Part shown: one piece after another, positions 54,217 to 62,699 of the stretch
Layout of the letters: every line of letters starts with the position of its first letter
How positions within the stretch are numbered: position 1 is the first letter of the stretch
Source: Desulfobacter hydrogenophilus
Lineage (GTDB): Bacteria; Desulfobacterota; Desulfobacteria; Desulfobacterales; Desulfobacteraceae
DNA length: 64,000 bases
Reading direction: 5' to 3'
Assembly: GCF_004319545.1 (NCBI RefSeq)
Contig: NZ_CP036313.1
Location: forward strand, 1,437,501 to 1,501,500
Notes under the pieces: generated by a model
Told to the model about the DNA's origin: nothing
The model's input: only the letters and a program-made list of their open reading frames with translations
The model's database searches: none
Made by a program: the position numbers and the translations under genes

Positions 54217-55622
54217 TTGAACTAAGGATTTCAATAGATAAGCTGATTGACATTGTTCGCCAGGGTGGCCAGGTTAAAACCGGAGTGGATGTGTATGACA
54301 GCAACGGCACCCTGCTTTTAGCCAAAAATGTGATGGTGAATAAGACAAAGCCGCTTAAATTTCTTCGTAACAACGGACTTCGGCATGTTCCGGTGGCAAG
54401 CAATGGGGGCGTGTTTGACGCATCTGGTAATAAAATAGAGCTGGGATCTGCCGACATGCCCCATCCGTTGCCTGATTCATTTTTATATCCGGAACCCATC
54501 AAAACTCAAAACGTAACCGACCGGCTCAAAGAAATCCTGGAACTGCGCAGGCTTGCCGAATCCATAAGTATCAAAGCCCAGGCCATCATAAAAAATGCCG
54601 TGAACCAGATCCGGCAGACACAGGGAGAGTTTGATGTGGATGCCGTATCAAAGCAGGCATCGGAACTTGCATCATTTGCCGAACATAAGAACCACCCCTT
54701 TGCATACACGCCAAGGGAGTGGTTTTTCTATGATGACTATTTTTACAACCATGCCACCAATGTCTGCGCCTTGGGTTCCCAGGTGTTGCACCGGTTCAAC
54801 AGCGCTTTTTCAAAGATAATGGAAAAATCACTCTGGTCATCACCAGCACTTGCGGGCAATGGATCCTCCGGAATGTTTTCCTATTACTACCCCGAGGAGA
54901 TAGATGAAATGTCCTTTGGCTTGTTCATCTATGATCTGGGAAAATCCATGGTGCCGGAAAATCTTTTAAACAAGACATCTGCCCTGAGCAAAGATGAAAC
55001 CGAACTGCTGCGCAGGCACGCCAGTGATTTTGGATTTATGGTTATTGAAAAAAATCATCTGAGCAGTACTGTGCTCAGCAACATGATCCGGTATCATCAT
55101 GGGCCACTATATGAGGAAGAACCTGGGTGTTATCCTCTGGGGCTGGAGTGTGGAATGATGCCGCCCTATGTCAGAATATGCAAACTGATGGACATCTATG
55201 ACGCCATGATTTCCAAACGGTGCTATCAGGATGCCGTTAACCAGGTTACTGCCGTCACCGGCCTGTTCCGCAGTTATGTGCACAAAGATCCCATCTTGCA
55301 GTTTATTCTCCATGCGTTTGTTAAAACCGTTGGACTCTATCCACCGGGCAGCATTGTTTTTCTTAAAAATGGACAGATGGCCTATGTCCTTGAAAACGAG
55401 GGCCCCCTTGTCCTTCCTTTTACAGACAAAAACCAAGTTCCATTGACATCCGGACCGGATCCTTTTAACGCCGGAAAACAGACCGGCGTCCTTGCCATTG
55501 ACAGTGACAGAAGCATCAGGCAACCCAAAAAAATATGGGACTGTTTGCCTGCTTTTATCAGGGAAATTGCCCTGCCCAAGGATCAGGTGGCAGCTGCCGT
55601 TGCCGCAATTTCAACTATATAA
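54213..55622 (+). CDS. Degenerate HD-GYP-like signalling protein
   Basis: A 469-residue protein with an HD-GYP-like domain (about 190-375) in which key metal residues have changed: the HD of HDxGK is YD (FIYDLGKSMVP), while YNHATNVCALG, RRHASDFG, IRYHHG, GCYPLGLECG and ICKLMDIYDAMISKRCYQ keep the family layout. It also has an N-terminal DUF3391-like segment (MIELRISIDKLIDIVRQGGQ) often seen in such proteins. Active cyclic-di-GMP hydrolysis is doubtful; a binding role is possible. It is coupled to rsmA by an ATGA overlap and converges on prs. Confidence 0.8.
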   Translation: MIELRISIDKLIDIVRQGGQVKTGVDVYDSNGTLLLAKNVMVNKTKPLKFLRNNGLRHVPVASNGGVFDASGNKIELGSADMPHPLPDSFLYPEPIKTQNVTDRLKEILELRRLAESISIKAQAIIKNAVNQIRQTQGEFDVDAVSKQASELASFAEHKNHPFAYTPREWFFYDDYFYNHATNVCALGSQVLHRFNSAFSKIMEKSLWSSPALAGNGSSGMFSYYYPEEIDEMSFGLFIYDLGKSMVPENLLNKTSALSKDETELLRRHASDFGFMVIEKNHLSSTVLSNMIRYHHGPLYEEEPGCYPLGLECGMMPPYVRICKLMDIYDAMISKRCYQDAVNQVTAVTGLFRSYVHKDPILQFILHAFVKTVGLYPPGSIVFLKNGQMAYVLENEGPLVLPFTDKNQVPLTSGPDPFNAGKQTGVLAIDSDRSIRQPKKIWDCLPAFIREIALPKDQVAAAVAAISTI

Positions 55623-55631
55623 TCCTGCTTG

Positions 55632-56576
55632 TTACGGCTTAAAAAGTGCTGATACACTTTCTCCTGTATGAATATGCTTGATGGCCCGGGCAAAAAGCGG
55701 TGCCACGGACAAGGATTTAAGCTGGGGAAACTGTTTTTCTGCAGGGATATGCACCGTGTTGGTGACCACAATTCCAGATATGACGGTTTGACTTAAATTT
55801 TCCACAGCCTGGCCGCAAAGCACCGGATGGGTTGCACCAACATAAATATTATCCGCGCCTGCCCGTCTCAAGGTATCAACCGTGCTCACCAAGGTTCCCC
55901 CTGTGGATATTTCATCGTCAAAAACAATGGCATCCAAACCCTTTACATGACCCACAACCAATCCCTGCTCAACATCTGAATCGCTGAGTCGACGTTTGTC
56001 AATGATAGCAAGGGAGGTATTCAGACGATTGGCAAACCGGCCGGCTCTTTTAGCCCCGCCGGCATCCGTGGCCACAACCACAACCTTTGACAGATCCAAA
56101 AGCGCTGCAAAATAATCACATATTGTGGGCATGGCTGTTAAATGATCTACGGGAATGCTGAAAAATCCATGCACGGCATCAGCGTGCAGATCCATAGTCA
56201 ACACCCGGTCTGCTCCGGCAGTTTTTAAAAGATCCGCCACCAGACGGGCAGTAATGGAAATTCTTGGGGCATCTTTTTTATCGGACCTGGCATAAGAATA
56301 ATAGGGAATGACAGCTGTAATCCGTTTGGCAGATGCGCTACGCAAGGCATCCAGGGTAATCATCAGCTCCATGAGATGATCACTGACAGGTGTGGTTAAA
56401 GACTGGACCACAAATATATCATCTTCTCTAACACTTTCCTTAATCTGAACAAATAAATTGTCATTTGAAAACCGGGACGTTTTCATAGAACTTAAGGGAA
56501 TTCCGATATGCCTACAGATTTTTGTTGCCAGATCCGGATTGGATCCACCGGAAAATATTTTTAAATCGTCTGTCAT
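55632..56576 (-). CDS. prs: Ribose-phosphate pyrophosphokinase
   Basis: Makes PRPP from ribose 5-phosphate and ATP for nucleotide, histidine and tryptophan synthesis. The 314-residue protein has the expected blocks: IFSGGSNPDLATKI, PYYSYARSDKKDAPRISITA, the metal site DLHADAVHGFF, VVATDAGGAKRAGRFA, and the PRPP loop VFDDEISTGGTL. Length matches bacterial class I enzymes. It converges on the HD-GYP-like gene with ten bases between stops. Confidence 0.95.
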   Translation of the reverse strand: MTDDLKIFSGGSNPDLATKICRHIGIPLSSMKTSRFSNDNLFVQIKESVREDDIFVVQSLTTPVSDHLMELMITLDALRSASAKRITAVIPYYSYARSDKKDAPRISITARLVADLLKTAGADRVLTMDLHADAVHGFFSIPVDHLTAMPTICDYFAALLDLSKVVVVATDAGGAKRAGRFANRLNTSLAIIDKRRLSDSDVEQGLVVGHVKGLDAIVFDDEISTGGTLVSTVDTLRRAGADNIYVGATHPVLCGQAVENLSQTVISGIVVTNTVHIPAEKQFPQLKSLSVAPLFARAIKHIHTGESVSALFKP

Positions 56577-56682
56577 TTTAATTTTCCTGAAGGGAGTTTT
56601 AATTCGGGTTTTTTAATACCAGTTTACAGATTAAGAAACAAGAGATTGGGAAATAAGAAACAAGCATATATTTTTTGTTACT

Positions 56683-57005
56683 GGATGAATATATTAAGTG
56701 TTATTTTAAAAAAAGAGAATAGTAATAACAATCAAGACTTAAATGTTTATAATTGAATTAATTGTATGATATTATTTATTATTATTTTGTTTTTTATGTT
56801 TAAAATTTGGAATAAAAAATTTTCAAAACTACAAGGTATTGAAAGCCTATTTTTTAAGGGCTCATAAAACAGGCTTTTTGAACATTTTTTTAGAAGGTTT
56901 GCATCAACGCCCTGATACCCTTTAAATTCGGGTATTCCAGTCATCTAAACCTTTTTTAAAAAAAAATTATAAAAAAGGGTGTCAATAACTTTAAGAATAT
57001 TCGTA
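56683..57005 (+). repeat. ~325-bp direct repeat, copy 1, upstream of YeeE/YedE pair
   Basis: An AT-rich stretch aligned along its whole length with 58342-58668 at an estimated three quarters identity. Both copies hold an AAAGCCT / AGGCTTT hairpin with arms 29 nt apart, a conserved CCCTGATACCCTTTAAATTC block, and GGTGTCAATAACTTT near the end. It lies directly before the promoter-proximal part of the YeeE gene, so it probably includes regulatory sequence. Bases 56577-56682 are the prs leader. Confidence 0.8.
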
Positions 57006-57067
57006 TTTTAAGGCAAAAAGCCCTATACGAACTGACTGCAACAACCCAACAGCAAGGAGGATAAATT

Positions 57068-57634
57068 ATGGACGGACAATTGAATTGGTTTAAAGGCGGC
57101 CTTTTATTGGGAGCCGCATTTCTTCTGGCGGTGGCCTTCGTGAACCCCATCGGAGTATCCACCCAGTTTGTCATTGCCGACGGTATTATTTGGAATCTGT
57201 TTTCCGACACGGTCATTCAGAAAGATACAGCAAACAAATCAGGATATGCCAGCCCCAATGCATATTTGAATAAAAGTGGCGGGAAATACGCCAAAAATGT
57301 TGCAAAGCCTTTGAACTACAGTTTTGTATTTGTCATTGCCATGGTCATTGGTGCCTTTCTCTCGGCACGATTGGGCGGACCACACCCAACGACCCAGGAC
57401 CGCATTGCCCCTGAGCCCTGGCGAACCCGTTTTGGACAAAACCCTGTGCCGCGGTATGTAACTGTATTTTTAGCCGGTGTGCTGGTTCTTTTCGGGGCAC
57501 GTCTGGCCGGCGGGTGTACCAGTGGACATATGATGAGCGGCATGATGCAAACATCTTTGAGCGGATATCTGTTCGCCCTTGGCACATTTGCCGCAGCCGT
57601 TCCCATTGCTGTACTTGTTTACAAAAGAATATAG
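57068..57634 (+). CDS. YeeE/YedE family membrane protein, first half
   Basis: A 188-residue integral membrane protein with transmembrane stretches near residues 8-27, 82-102, 130-150 and 160-183, and the family signature GARLAGGCTSGHMMSG. YeeE/YedE proteins carry thiosulfate or other reduced sulfur species. In this genome the protein is one of two half-length partners encoded side by side. An AGGAGG ribosome site precedes the ATG at eight bases. Confidence 0.88.
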   Translation: MDGQLNWFKGGLLLGAAFLLAVAFVNPIGVSTQFVIADGIIWNLFSDTVIQKDTANKSGYASPNAYLNKSGGKYAKNVAKPLNYSFVFVIAMVIGAFLSARLGGPHPTTQDRIAPEPWRTRFGQNPVPRYVTVFLAGVLVLFGARLAGGCTSGHMMSGMMQTSLSGYLFALGTFAAAVPIAVLVYKRI

Positions 57635-57644
57635 GAGGTAACCC

Positions 57645-58199
57645 ATGACTATTTTTCTTGCCATCATACTCGGTATTTTTTTTGGATTTGCGCTGCAACG
57701 GGTGGGTGCTACCAATCCGGCAAACATTATCAACATGCTGCGCCTGACCGATCTACACTTGATGAAAGCCATCTTTTTTGCCATTGGCCTCAGTTCAACC
57801 CTATTATTTGTACTTATGAGTATCGGTGTCATCGATCCGGGACATCTTTCCGTTAAAAGCAGTTACGTTGGCGTGATTGTCGGCGGGGCTATTATGGGAG
57901 TCGGGTTTGCCGTGGCCGGTTACTGCCCGGGCACGGGATTGACAGCCCTTGCCGATGGCCGTAAAGATGCCCTTTTTTTCGTGTGTGGCGGGCTTTTAGG
58001 CGCCCTGATTTACACGTTGGTATACGGCAGTATTAAAAATACCTGGTTGTTTAATAACATAGCAGGCGGCAAAGTTATGCTGGCCACAGGTTCGGATACG
58101 TTTCAAGCACTTTTACCCGCCATTCCGGGTACCCTGTTGGCAGTCGGCATTGGGATCGCTTTTATGATCATCGCATGGATTCTACCAAAAAAAGTATAA
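57645..58199 (+). CDS. YeeE/YedE family membrane protein, second half
   Basis: A 184-residue partner with hydrophobic stretches at both ends and the second family signature AGYCPGTGLTALADGR. It starts 10 nt after the first half, with its own AGGAGG, and together they would form one transporter-like unit with both conserved cysteine loops (GGCTSG and YCPGTG). Role in sulfur compound uptake is inferred from the family. Confidence 0.88.
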   Translation: MTIFLAIILGIFFGFALQRVGATNPANIINMLRLTDLHLMKAIFFAIGLSSTLLFVLMSIGVIDPGHLSVKSSYVGVIVGGAIMGVGFAVAGYCPGTGLTALADGRKDALFFVCGGLLGALIYTLVYGSIKNTWLFNNIAGGKVMLATGSDTFQALLPAIPGTLLAVGIGIAFMIIAWILPKKV

Positions 58200-58260
58200 T
58201 TTTGACTTGAACGCAAAAAATTATTTTTGGGGCCAGCTGAATAGCGGAGCCCATGTTGAC

Positions 58261-58300
58261 AAAATAGCCTATATGCAAAATTTGCCTATGGGCTATTTTT
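58261..58300 (+). terminator. Terminator after YeeE/YedE pair
   Basis: AAAATAGCC (58261-58269) pairs with GGCTATTTTT (58291-58300) about 60 nt after the stop and ends in T-tract. Confidence 0.75.
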
Positions 58301-58341
58301 CGTTGAAACAAATATTTTTTAAATTTGGGGAATGTCCAAGA

Positions 58342-58668
58342 GGATGGATAATATATTAAGTATTATTTTAAAAAGAATAATAGTAATAATAACCAAGTAT
58401 CAAATGTTTATAACTGTTTTAATTATTTGATATCATTGAGTATTACTTTATTTTTCCTGTTGATAATTTGGAATAAAAGATTTTTAAAAATATAAGGTAT
58501 TGAAAGCCTATTTTTCAAAGGTCCATAAAGCAGGCTTTTTAAACAATATATTGTCAAGATTGAATCCAATCCCTGATACCCTTTAAATTCGATGCATTCC
58601 AGTCATCTGACCTCCTTTTCTCGATGAATTTTAAAAACAGGGTGTCAATAACTTTGATAATTTTCATG
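58342..58668 (+). repeat. ~325-bp direct repeat, copy 2, downstream of YeeE/YedE pair
   Basis: Partner of 56683-57005 with the same internal hairpin (AAAGCCT 58503-58509, AGGCTTTTT 58532-58540) and the same order of conserved blocks. No YeeE-like gene follows; 58669-59236 carries no reading frame or known element that I recognise. Confidence 0.8.
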
Positions 58669-59329
58669 ATTAAATTTGGTAAGTAGTTGTAGTGACAATG
58701 AATAATTCAATTCTGGTTCTGTTTATACGTTTCTATAAATCATATATCATGAATACCACCGACACCTTGAGTTGATCTGCTCAATTTTATGTTTCATCCC
58801 CCCAATAACAAAAGAAGTCAACGCCTTTTCAATATTGGCTTAGGAGTCCTTAAATACCGTTATGTTGCGAGTGGGCTTAACTTCTTGAATTTAAAAAATA
58901 TCCGAACAATGCTCGTGCAAGTTGATATCTCCTTATAATTAAATAGGTTACGACGAATTTGTAAAATCCGGAAAAACGACTGGCTACATAATTTTTTTCA
59001 ACGTTTTTAGCCTCTATGATCAAAATTATAGTTCATATGACAAGGCTAAAGCCCTTTCGCTATTAGAGCCTATGAACAAGCAGAAAGCGGCTGGGTAGAA
59101 TTTTTTAAATAGGGCGGGGTCCCGCTGGGTCAGGCGGGGTAAAACTAGCAACATAAAAAACTCGCTACATAAATACCGGTACGTTCACCCCAGGAAAAAT
59201 CGAATTGGTTGGAATTGTAAATATCGAACTCCACTTTAAGTATGTGGACAAAAATAATTTTTGTTTTATCTTGCTTTGCAATAAATCATTGTTGTTGTTT
59301 TAATTTGCATAGCATAGCAAGGATATCAG

Positions 59330-60342
59330 ATGGAACGTACGGGTAGAAAATTTGTTTCTCCAATTGAGCCGTTGGCATTAAAATGGCTGTCACTTATTGA
59401 ATTTTCGGATGAAGAGTCAAACCGTACTAAACTCAGGGCTCAAGCAATCCGATTGAGTAACTCTGGGTATAGTATCAATCAGATTTCACAAATATGTTTG
59501 ACTACTCAGGAAACAGTTTCGAAGTGGATCGATGGGTGGGAAAAATATCAATTTGACTCTTTAATTGATAAACCACGTCCTGGAAGAACACCACTGATCC
59601 CTGGTGAGAAGCATGATGAAGTTATTGATATTGTAAAGAAAAATCCAAAACAACTTAAAAGTGCCATTACTGAGATAGAGGAAGTATTTGGTGAAAAAAT
59701 CAGCGTAAAAACCCTGAAGCGGATTATAAAAAAAAACTGCGTTGGTGCCGGGGACGGAAATCTCTCAAAAGCAAGCGCAATGAGGATGAGTTCAGGGAAG
59801 CGCAAAAAGGGATCGAAATTTTGAAACACGAAGATGATGCAGATGTCATTGATTTGCATTATTTTGATGAATCCGGCTTTACCGGGGTGCCTGATGTTCC
59901 ATATGCCTGGCAGGATGGAGATGAGCAGCTTTTGCTTCCGACTGGAAAAACTTCAAGAATCAATGTATTGGGATTCTTGAGTAGACAGAATGACTTCTTT
60001 CCTTATGTTTTTGATTGCCCGGTCACTTCAGATATTGTAGTGGCTTGCTTTGATGCTTTTTCACTTTCCATAGCAAAAAGAACCATCGTTGTTCTGGATA
60101 ACGCTCCAATACATCATAGCGCCATTTTTAAGGATCAAATTGAAAAATGGGAAGAAAGAGGACTTTTTCTTTATTTTATCCCCAAATATTCACCAGAACT
60201 GAATTTGATTGAAATTTTATGGAAACATATCAAGTATTTTTGGTTATCGCCCTCAGCTTATAAAGGATTCAAATTTTTGAAGGCAGAATTGGACAATATA
60301 TTGGCAAATGTCGGCAAGGAATTTAGGATCTCATTTTCTTAA
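59330..60342 (+). CDS. IS630 transposase, two frames joined by probable -1 frameshift
   Basis: The first frame (59330-59824) encodes the helix-turn-helix part (SINQISQICLTTQETVSKWI). The catalytic part (frame ending 60342) is in the -1 frame. At 59728-59736 nine adenines are followed by C; slipping back one base gives IIKKKLRWCRGRKSLKSK... continuing into the DDE domain, which reads as normal IS630 sequence whereas the zero-frame tail does not. Catalytic residues are present: FDESGF, VVLDNAPIHHS and SPELNLIEILW. The A9 run is a plausible programmed -1 site, as known for other IS630 members; an ordinary inactivating frameshift is the alternative. Confidence 0.85.
59728..59736 (+). other. A9 slippery run, candidate -1 frameshift site
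   Basis: Nine consecutive A residues at the point where the two transposase frames must be joined. Confidence 0.6.
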
Positions 60343-60526
60343 TATAGATTTATTTTTGTCTATCTGCTTAAAAGGCTTTCCCTGGCAACATCAAAAATCT
60401 CTCAATAATATTTCAACTATCCCTTCCTGTTTCAAAATAATAATAGATCAGCCTTCATATCATCAATGAAGTGGGCTTGACCTTATATGTACCCTGATAA
60501 TTTTTCAGGGAAAGATAAAAAAGCAC

Positions 60527-60560
60527 TTGACACTTAGTTTACTAATCGTTAGCTTGCTAA
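60527..60560 (+). promoter_or_regulatory. marR promoter with two tandem TTAG-N4-CTAA operators
   Basis: TTGACA (60527-60532) is followed by TTAGTTTACTAA (60534-60545) and TTAGCTTGCTAA (60549-60560). Both are palindromes of the form TTAG-N4-CTAA, 15 nt apart start to start, overlapping the expected core promoter of the MarR gene: a typical autorepression layout. The same arrangement recurs at 61172-61198. Confidence 0.78.
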
Positions 60561-60587
60561 TTAAAAAAATAAAAGAAAAACAAAATT

Positions 60588-61034
60588 ATGAAATATGAAG
60601 ATTTAGATAGACCTTTAATGCATCTTTTCATGCACATAGGAAAACTGCTAAATGATAGGTTAAGAAGTGCTCTTGGCGAAGGCGGAATTCATTTTGGGCA
60701 GGTCAGAGTTCTTGTTTCATTGATGCGGCACAGTGAATTGACCCAAAGAATGGTCGGGCAAGGGCTGGACATCAAACCCGCGACGGTCACCAATATGGTG
60801 AAAAAAATGGATAAGTCCGGGCTGATTGACCGAAAACGAGACATAAATGATGATAGAATCATAAACGTCACTCTAACTTCAAAAGGGAAAGAGGCCGCCA
60901 ATTTCGCCCTAACCGTGATGGAGCAGATTGAAGATGAGATCCGCTCAGAACTTTCCCAACGAAAAATCGATGGATTGCATCCTCCCCTTGAAAGGGTCCG
61001 CAACACCCTTGGCGGCTCTGATCCAAGTATATAA
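60588..61034 (+). CDS. MarR-family transcriptional regulator
   Basis: A 148-residue winged-helix regulator with the MarR core (HFGQVRVLVSLMRHSELTQR, GLDIKPATVTNMVKKMDKSG, DRKRDINDDRIINVTLTSKG) and flanking dimerisation helices. Tandem palindromic sites lie in its own promoter and again before the ferredoxin gene, so it probably represses itself and the downstream redox operon until a ligand or oxidant is present. The signal is unknown. Confidence 0.92.
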   Translation: MKYEDLDRPLMHLFMHIGKLLNDRLRSALGEGGIHFGQVRVLVSLMRHSELTQRMVGQGLDIKPATVTNMVKKMDKSGLIDRKRDINDDRIINVTLTSKGKEAANFALTVMEQIEDEIRSELSQRKIDGLHPPLERVRNTLGGSDPSI

Positions 61035-61065
61035 GGGACTCAGATAGAAAACATTTTAAATTTTC

Positions 61066-61160
61066 AATAACTGCCACGGGCAGACCATATTCTGACCTCG
61101 GTCCGCCCACAACGAAGCATGAAATATTGTTAGGCACACCTACTCTTTGATATAAAACAT
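61066..61160 (+). repeat. Dispersed structured repeat, copy C
   Basis: GGGCAGACC (61068-61076) and GGTCCGCCC (61090-61098) form the first inverted repeat, then CCCACAACGAAGCATGAAA, shared with copy A apart from one base. Stem bases differ from copy A but pairing is largely kept. Confidence 0.55.
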
Positions 61161-61171
61161 GACCCATAAGA

Positions 61172-61198
61172 TTAGATATCTAAATATTTAACATCTAA
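61172..61198 (+). promoter_or_regulatory. Second tandem MarR-type operator, upstream of redox operon
   Basis: TTAGATATCTAA (61172-61183) is followed by TTTAACATCTAA (61187-61198), again 15 nt start to start, 19 nt before the ferredoxin ATG. The first is a full TTAG-N4-CTAA palindrome, the second a half-conserved one. Confidence 0.72.
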
Positions 61199-61216
61199 TA
61201 GAATTGGAGGAAAGCA

Positions 61217-61432
61217 ATGACCATAAAAAAAATTACAGGATGTATCGGTTGCGGCACCTGTGTAGAAACATGTCCCACCGATGTCATCCGCCAAGACCCA
61301 AAGACGAAAAAAGCGTTCATCGCGTATCCGGCTGACTGCCAGATATGTCACTTGTGCCGGATGTACTGTCCGGTGGATGCAATCACCATTTCACCGGAGA
61401 AATCTATTCCGGTTGTGGTTTCATGGGGGTAA
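61217..61432 (+). CDS. 2[4Fe-4S] ferredoxin-type protein
   Basis: A 71-residue protein with two cysteine sets, CIGCGTCVETCP and CQICHLCRMYCP, and a C-terminal extension ending VVVSWG. The shape recalls AprB-like or electron-transfer subunits paired with flavoproteins. It has a GGAGGAA ribosome site and opens an operon with a membrane haem protein and a Tat-exported flavoprotein; it has no export signal itself. Confidence 0.88.
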   Translation: MTIKKITGCIGCGTCVETCPTDVIRQDPKTKKAFIAYPADCQICHLCRMYCPVDAITISPEKSIPVVVSWG

Positions 61433-61434
61433 AA

Positions 61435-62079
61435 ATGAACACCTATATTACGAGCCGTTTTTTCAGACAGATATTGCTGGCGTTTACCGGAATGCCGCTG
61501 CTGATTTGGGCCATGGGTAATTTTCCGGAGCGTTCGGTGTTGAAAGACTCTCTTTCTGTTATAACGGTTCTGGCCTTTTGCCAGATGATTGGACAGTTTT
61601 TTTGGACAAGGATGAATGGAACCGCTGTTAAACAGCTTAAGATGATTCGATTGATAAAATACCATAAAATCATGGGGTATACCTTGGTCTTCCTTCTGTT
61701 GCTCCATCCGATCTGCCTGGTGGTTCCACGGTTTTTTGAGTCGGGGATTTCCCCGGTTGACGCGTTTATCACCCTCATCACAACCATGAACCAGGGGGTT
61801 GTGATGGGTATCATTGCATGGTGTTTGATGCTGGTATTGGGAATTACCTCGTTTGCCCGGGAAAAGTTACCCATGAAGTACAAAACCTGGCGGGTTTTCC
61901 ATGGCATTCTGGCATTGCTGTTTATTGCTGTTGCCGCATGGCACGCCATTGATCTTGGCCGCCATTTTAACCTTTCCATGTCAATTTTAATTCTATTGGG
62001 TAAACCTCCACCTCCGGTGGAGGACTCGAAAAGTTTGACAGTTCCGGGAGTTGAAAATAAACAACCTTCCTTAAGTTAG
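61435..62079 (+). CDS. Ferric-reductase-like membrane haem protein, C-terminus altered by IS insertion
   Basis: A membrane protein with five clear transmembrane segments and His residues suitable for b-haem (KYHKIMGY, LLLLHPICLV, VFHGILALL, AAWHAIDLGRH), as in the ferric-reductase transmembrane family. The start at 61435 follows the ferredoxin stop by two bases. The sixth segment begins as SMSILILL and then changes abruptly into KPPPPVEDSKSLTV, which is the translated left end of an IS200-type element; the stop codon also comes from the IS. The missing end (GGILLVLKTYMFKKHKK) is found in frame beyond the IS. Likely role: passing electrons across the membrane to the exported flavoprotein. Confidence 0.8.
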   Translation: MNTYITSRFFRQILLAFTGMPLLIWAMGNFPERSVLKDSLSVITVLAFCQMIGQFFWTRMNGTAVKQLKMIRLIKYHKIMGYTLVFLLLLHPICLVVPRFFESGISPVDAFITLITTMNQGVVMGIIAWCLMLVLGITSFAREKLPMKYKTWRVFHGILALLFIAVAAWHAIDLGRHFNLSMSILILLGKPPPPVEDSKSLTVPGVENKQPSLS

Positions 62080-62107
62080 CCGCTCAAAGCTATTAAAGGA
62101 AGGTTGT
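62061..62107 (+). promoter_or_regulatory. Leader hairpin of tnpA
   Basis: ACAACCTTCCTT and AAGGAAGGTTGT form a perfect 12-bp stem immediately before the ATG, hiding the GGAAGG ribosome site. IS200 elements are known to limit transposase translation by such a structure. Confidence 0.65.
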
Positions 62108-62539
62108 ATGAAAGATTATAAAAGTTTAAAGCATTCAAAGTGGTATTGCAAGTATCATGTGGTTTGGATTCCAAAATATCGGAAGAAAGTTATTTACGGG
62201 CAATTACGTCGGGAACTGGGGTCAATACTACATGGTTTGGCAAAACAAAAAGAATGCGAGATCGAAGAAGGACATTTGATGACAGACCATGTTCATATGC
62301 TGATCTCCATTCCACCCAAATTTGCCGTGGCTCAGGTAGTTGGGTTCATCAAGGGGAAAAGTGCTATTCAGATAGCACGTCAGTTTTGTGGTAAAAAAAG
62401 GAACTATAATGGTGAAAAATTTTGGGCCAGAGGTTATTTTGCATCAACAGTAGGAATCGACGAACAAATTGTTCGAGCATATATCCGGCATCAAGAAAAA
62501 GAGGATCAACGTTGCGAACAGATGAACTTGTTTGATTAA
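62108..62539 (+). CDS. tnpA: IS200-type HUH transposase
   Basis: A 143-residue single-strand transposase with the HUH motif in MTDHVHMLISIP and the catalytic tyrosine in VRAYIRHQEKE; the N-terminal KYHVVWIPKYRKKV is typical of the family. The length is normal, and all catalytic residues are present, so the copy is probably active. Confidence 0.93.
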   Translation: MKDYKSLKHSKWYCKYHVVWIPKYRKKVIYGQLRRELGSILHGLAKQKECEIEEGHLMTDHVHMLISIPPKFAVAQVVGFIKGKSAIQIARQFCGKKRNYNGEKFWARGYFASTVGIDEQIVRAYIRHQEKEDQRCEQMNLFD

Positions 62540-62630
62540 ACCGCGCCTTTAGGCGCTTTTAAAAGACCGCTTTGAGCGGTTAACAATCAAGCCCCCAGTT
62601 TCACTGGGGGTCATGACTTCGATTTTGACA

Positions 62631-62699
62631 ACAGGCGGAATTTTGCTTGTTTTAAAAACCTATATGTTTAAAAAACACAAAAAAATTAGTGAGGAATAA
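62631..62699 (+). pseudogene. Displaced 3' end of the membrane haem gene
   Basis: In one frame this reads TGGILLVLKTYMFKKHKKIS before a stop at 62697-62699, one base before the next ATG: a hydrophobic segment plus a basic tail. It fits the missing second half of the sixth transmembrane helix of 61435-62079. Confidence 0.7.

Larger units (their letters stand above)
59239..60368 (+). mobile_element. IS630-family insertion sequence
   Basis: About 1,130 bp bounded by TA on both sides (59237-59238 and 60369-60370), the IS630 target duplication. The ends are imperfect inverted repeats sharing AG, then GACAAAAATAA: left AGTATGTGGACAAAAATAAT, right (reverse complement) AGCAGATAGACAAAAATAAA. It carries a transposase in two overlapping frames. 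Confidence 0.85.
62000..62630 (+). mobile_element. IS200/IS605-family insertion sequence (tnpA only)
   Basis: Left end: perfect hairpin CCTCCACC (62005-62012) / GGTGGAGG (62016-62023). A second perfect 12-bp inverted repeat sits just before the gene (62061-62072 and 62096-62107). Right end: hairpins around 62543-62556, 62566-62580 and CCCCCAGT / ACTGGGGG (62592-62610). It contains one HUH transposase and no tnpB. Exact ends are uncertain by about ten bases; it interrupts the membrane haem gene. Confidence 0.85.

Noticed and set aside
58669..59236. Possible small gene or relic between the direct repeat and the IS630 element
   Set aside because: Some minus-strand fragments look faintly coding but are broken by stops and match no family I know.
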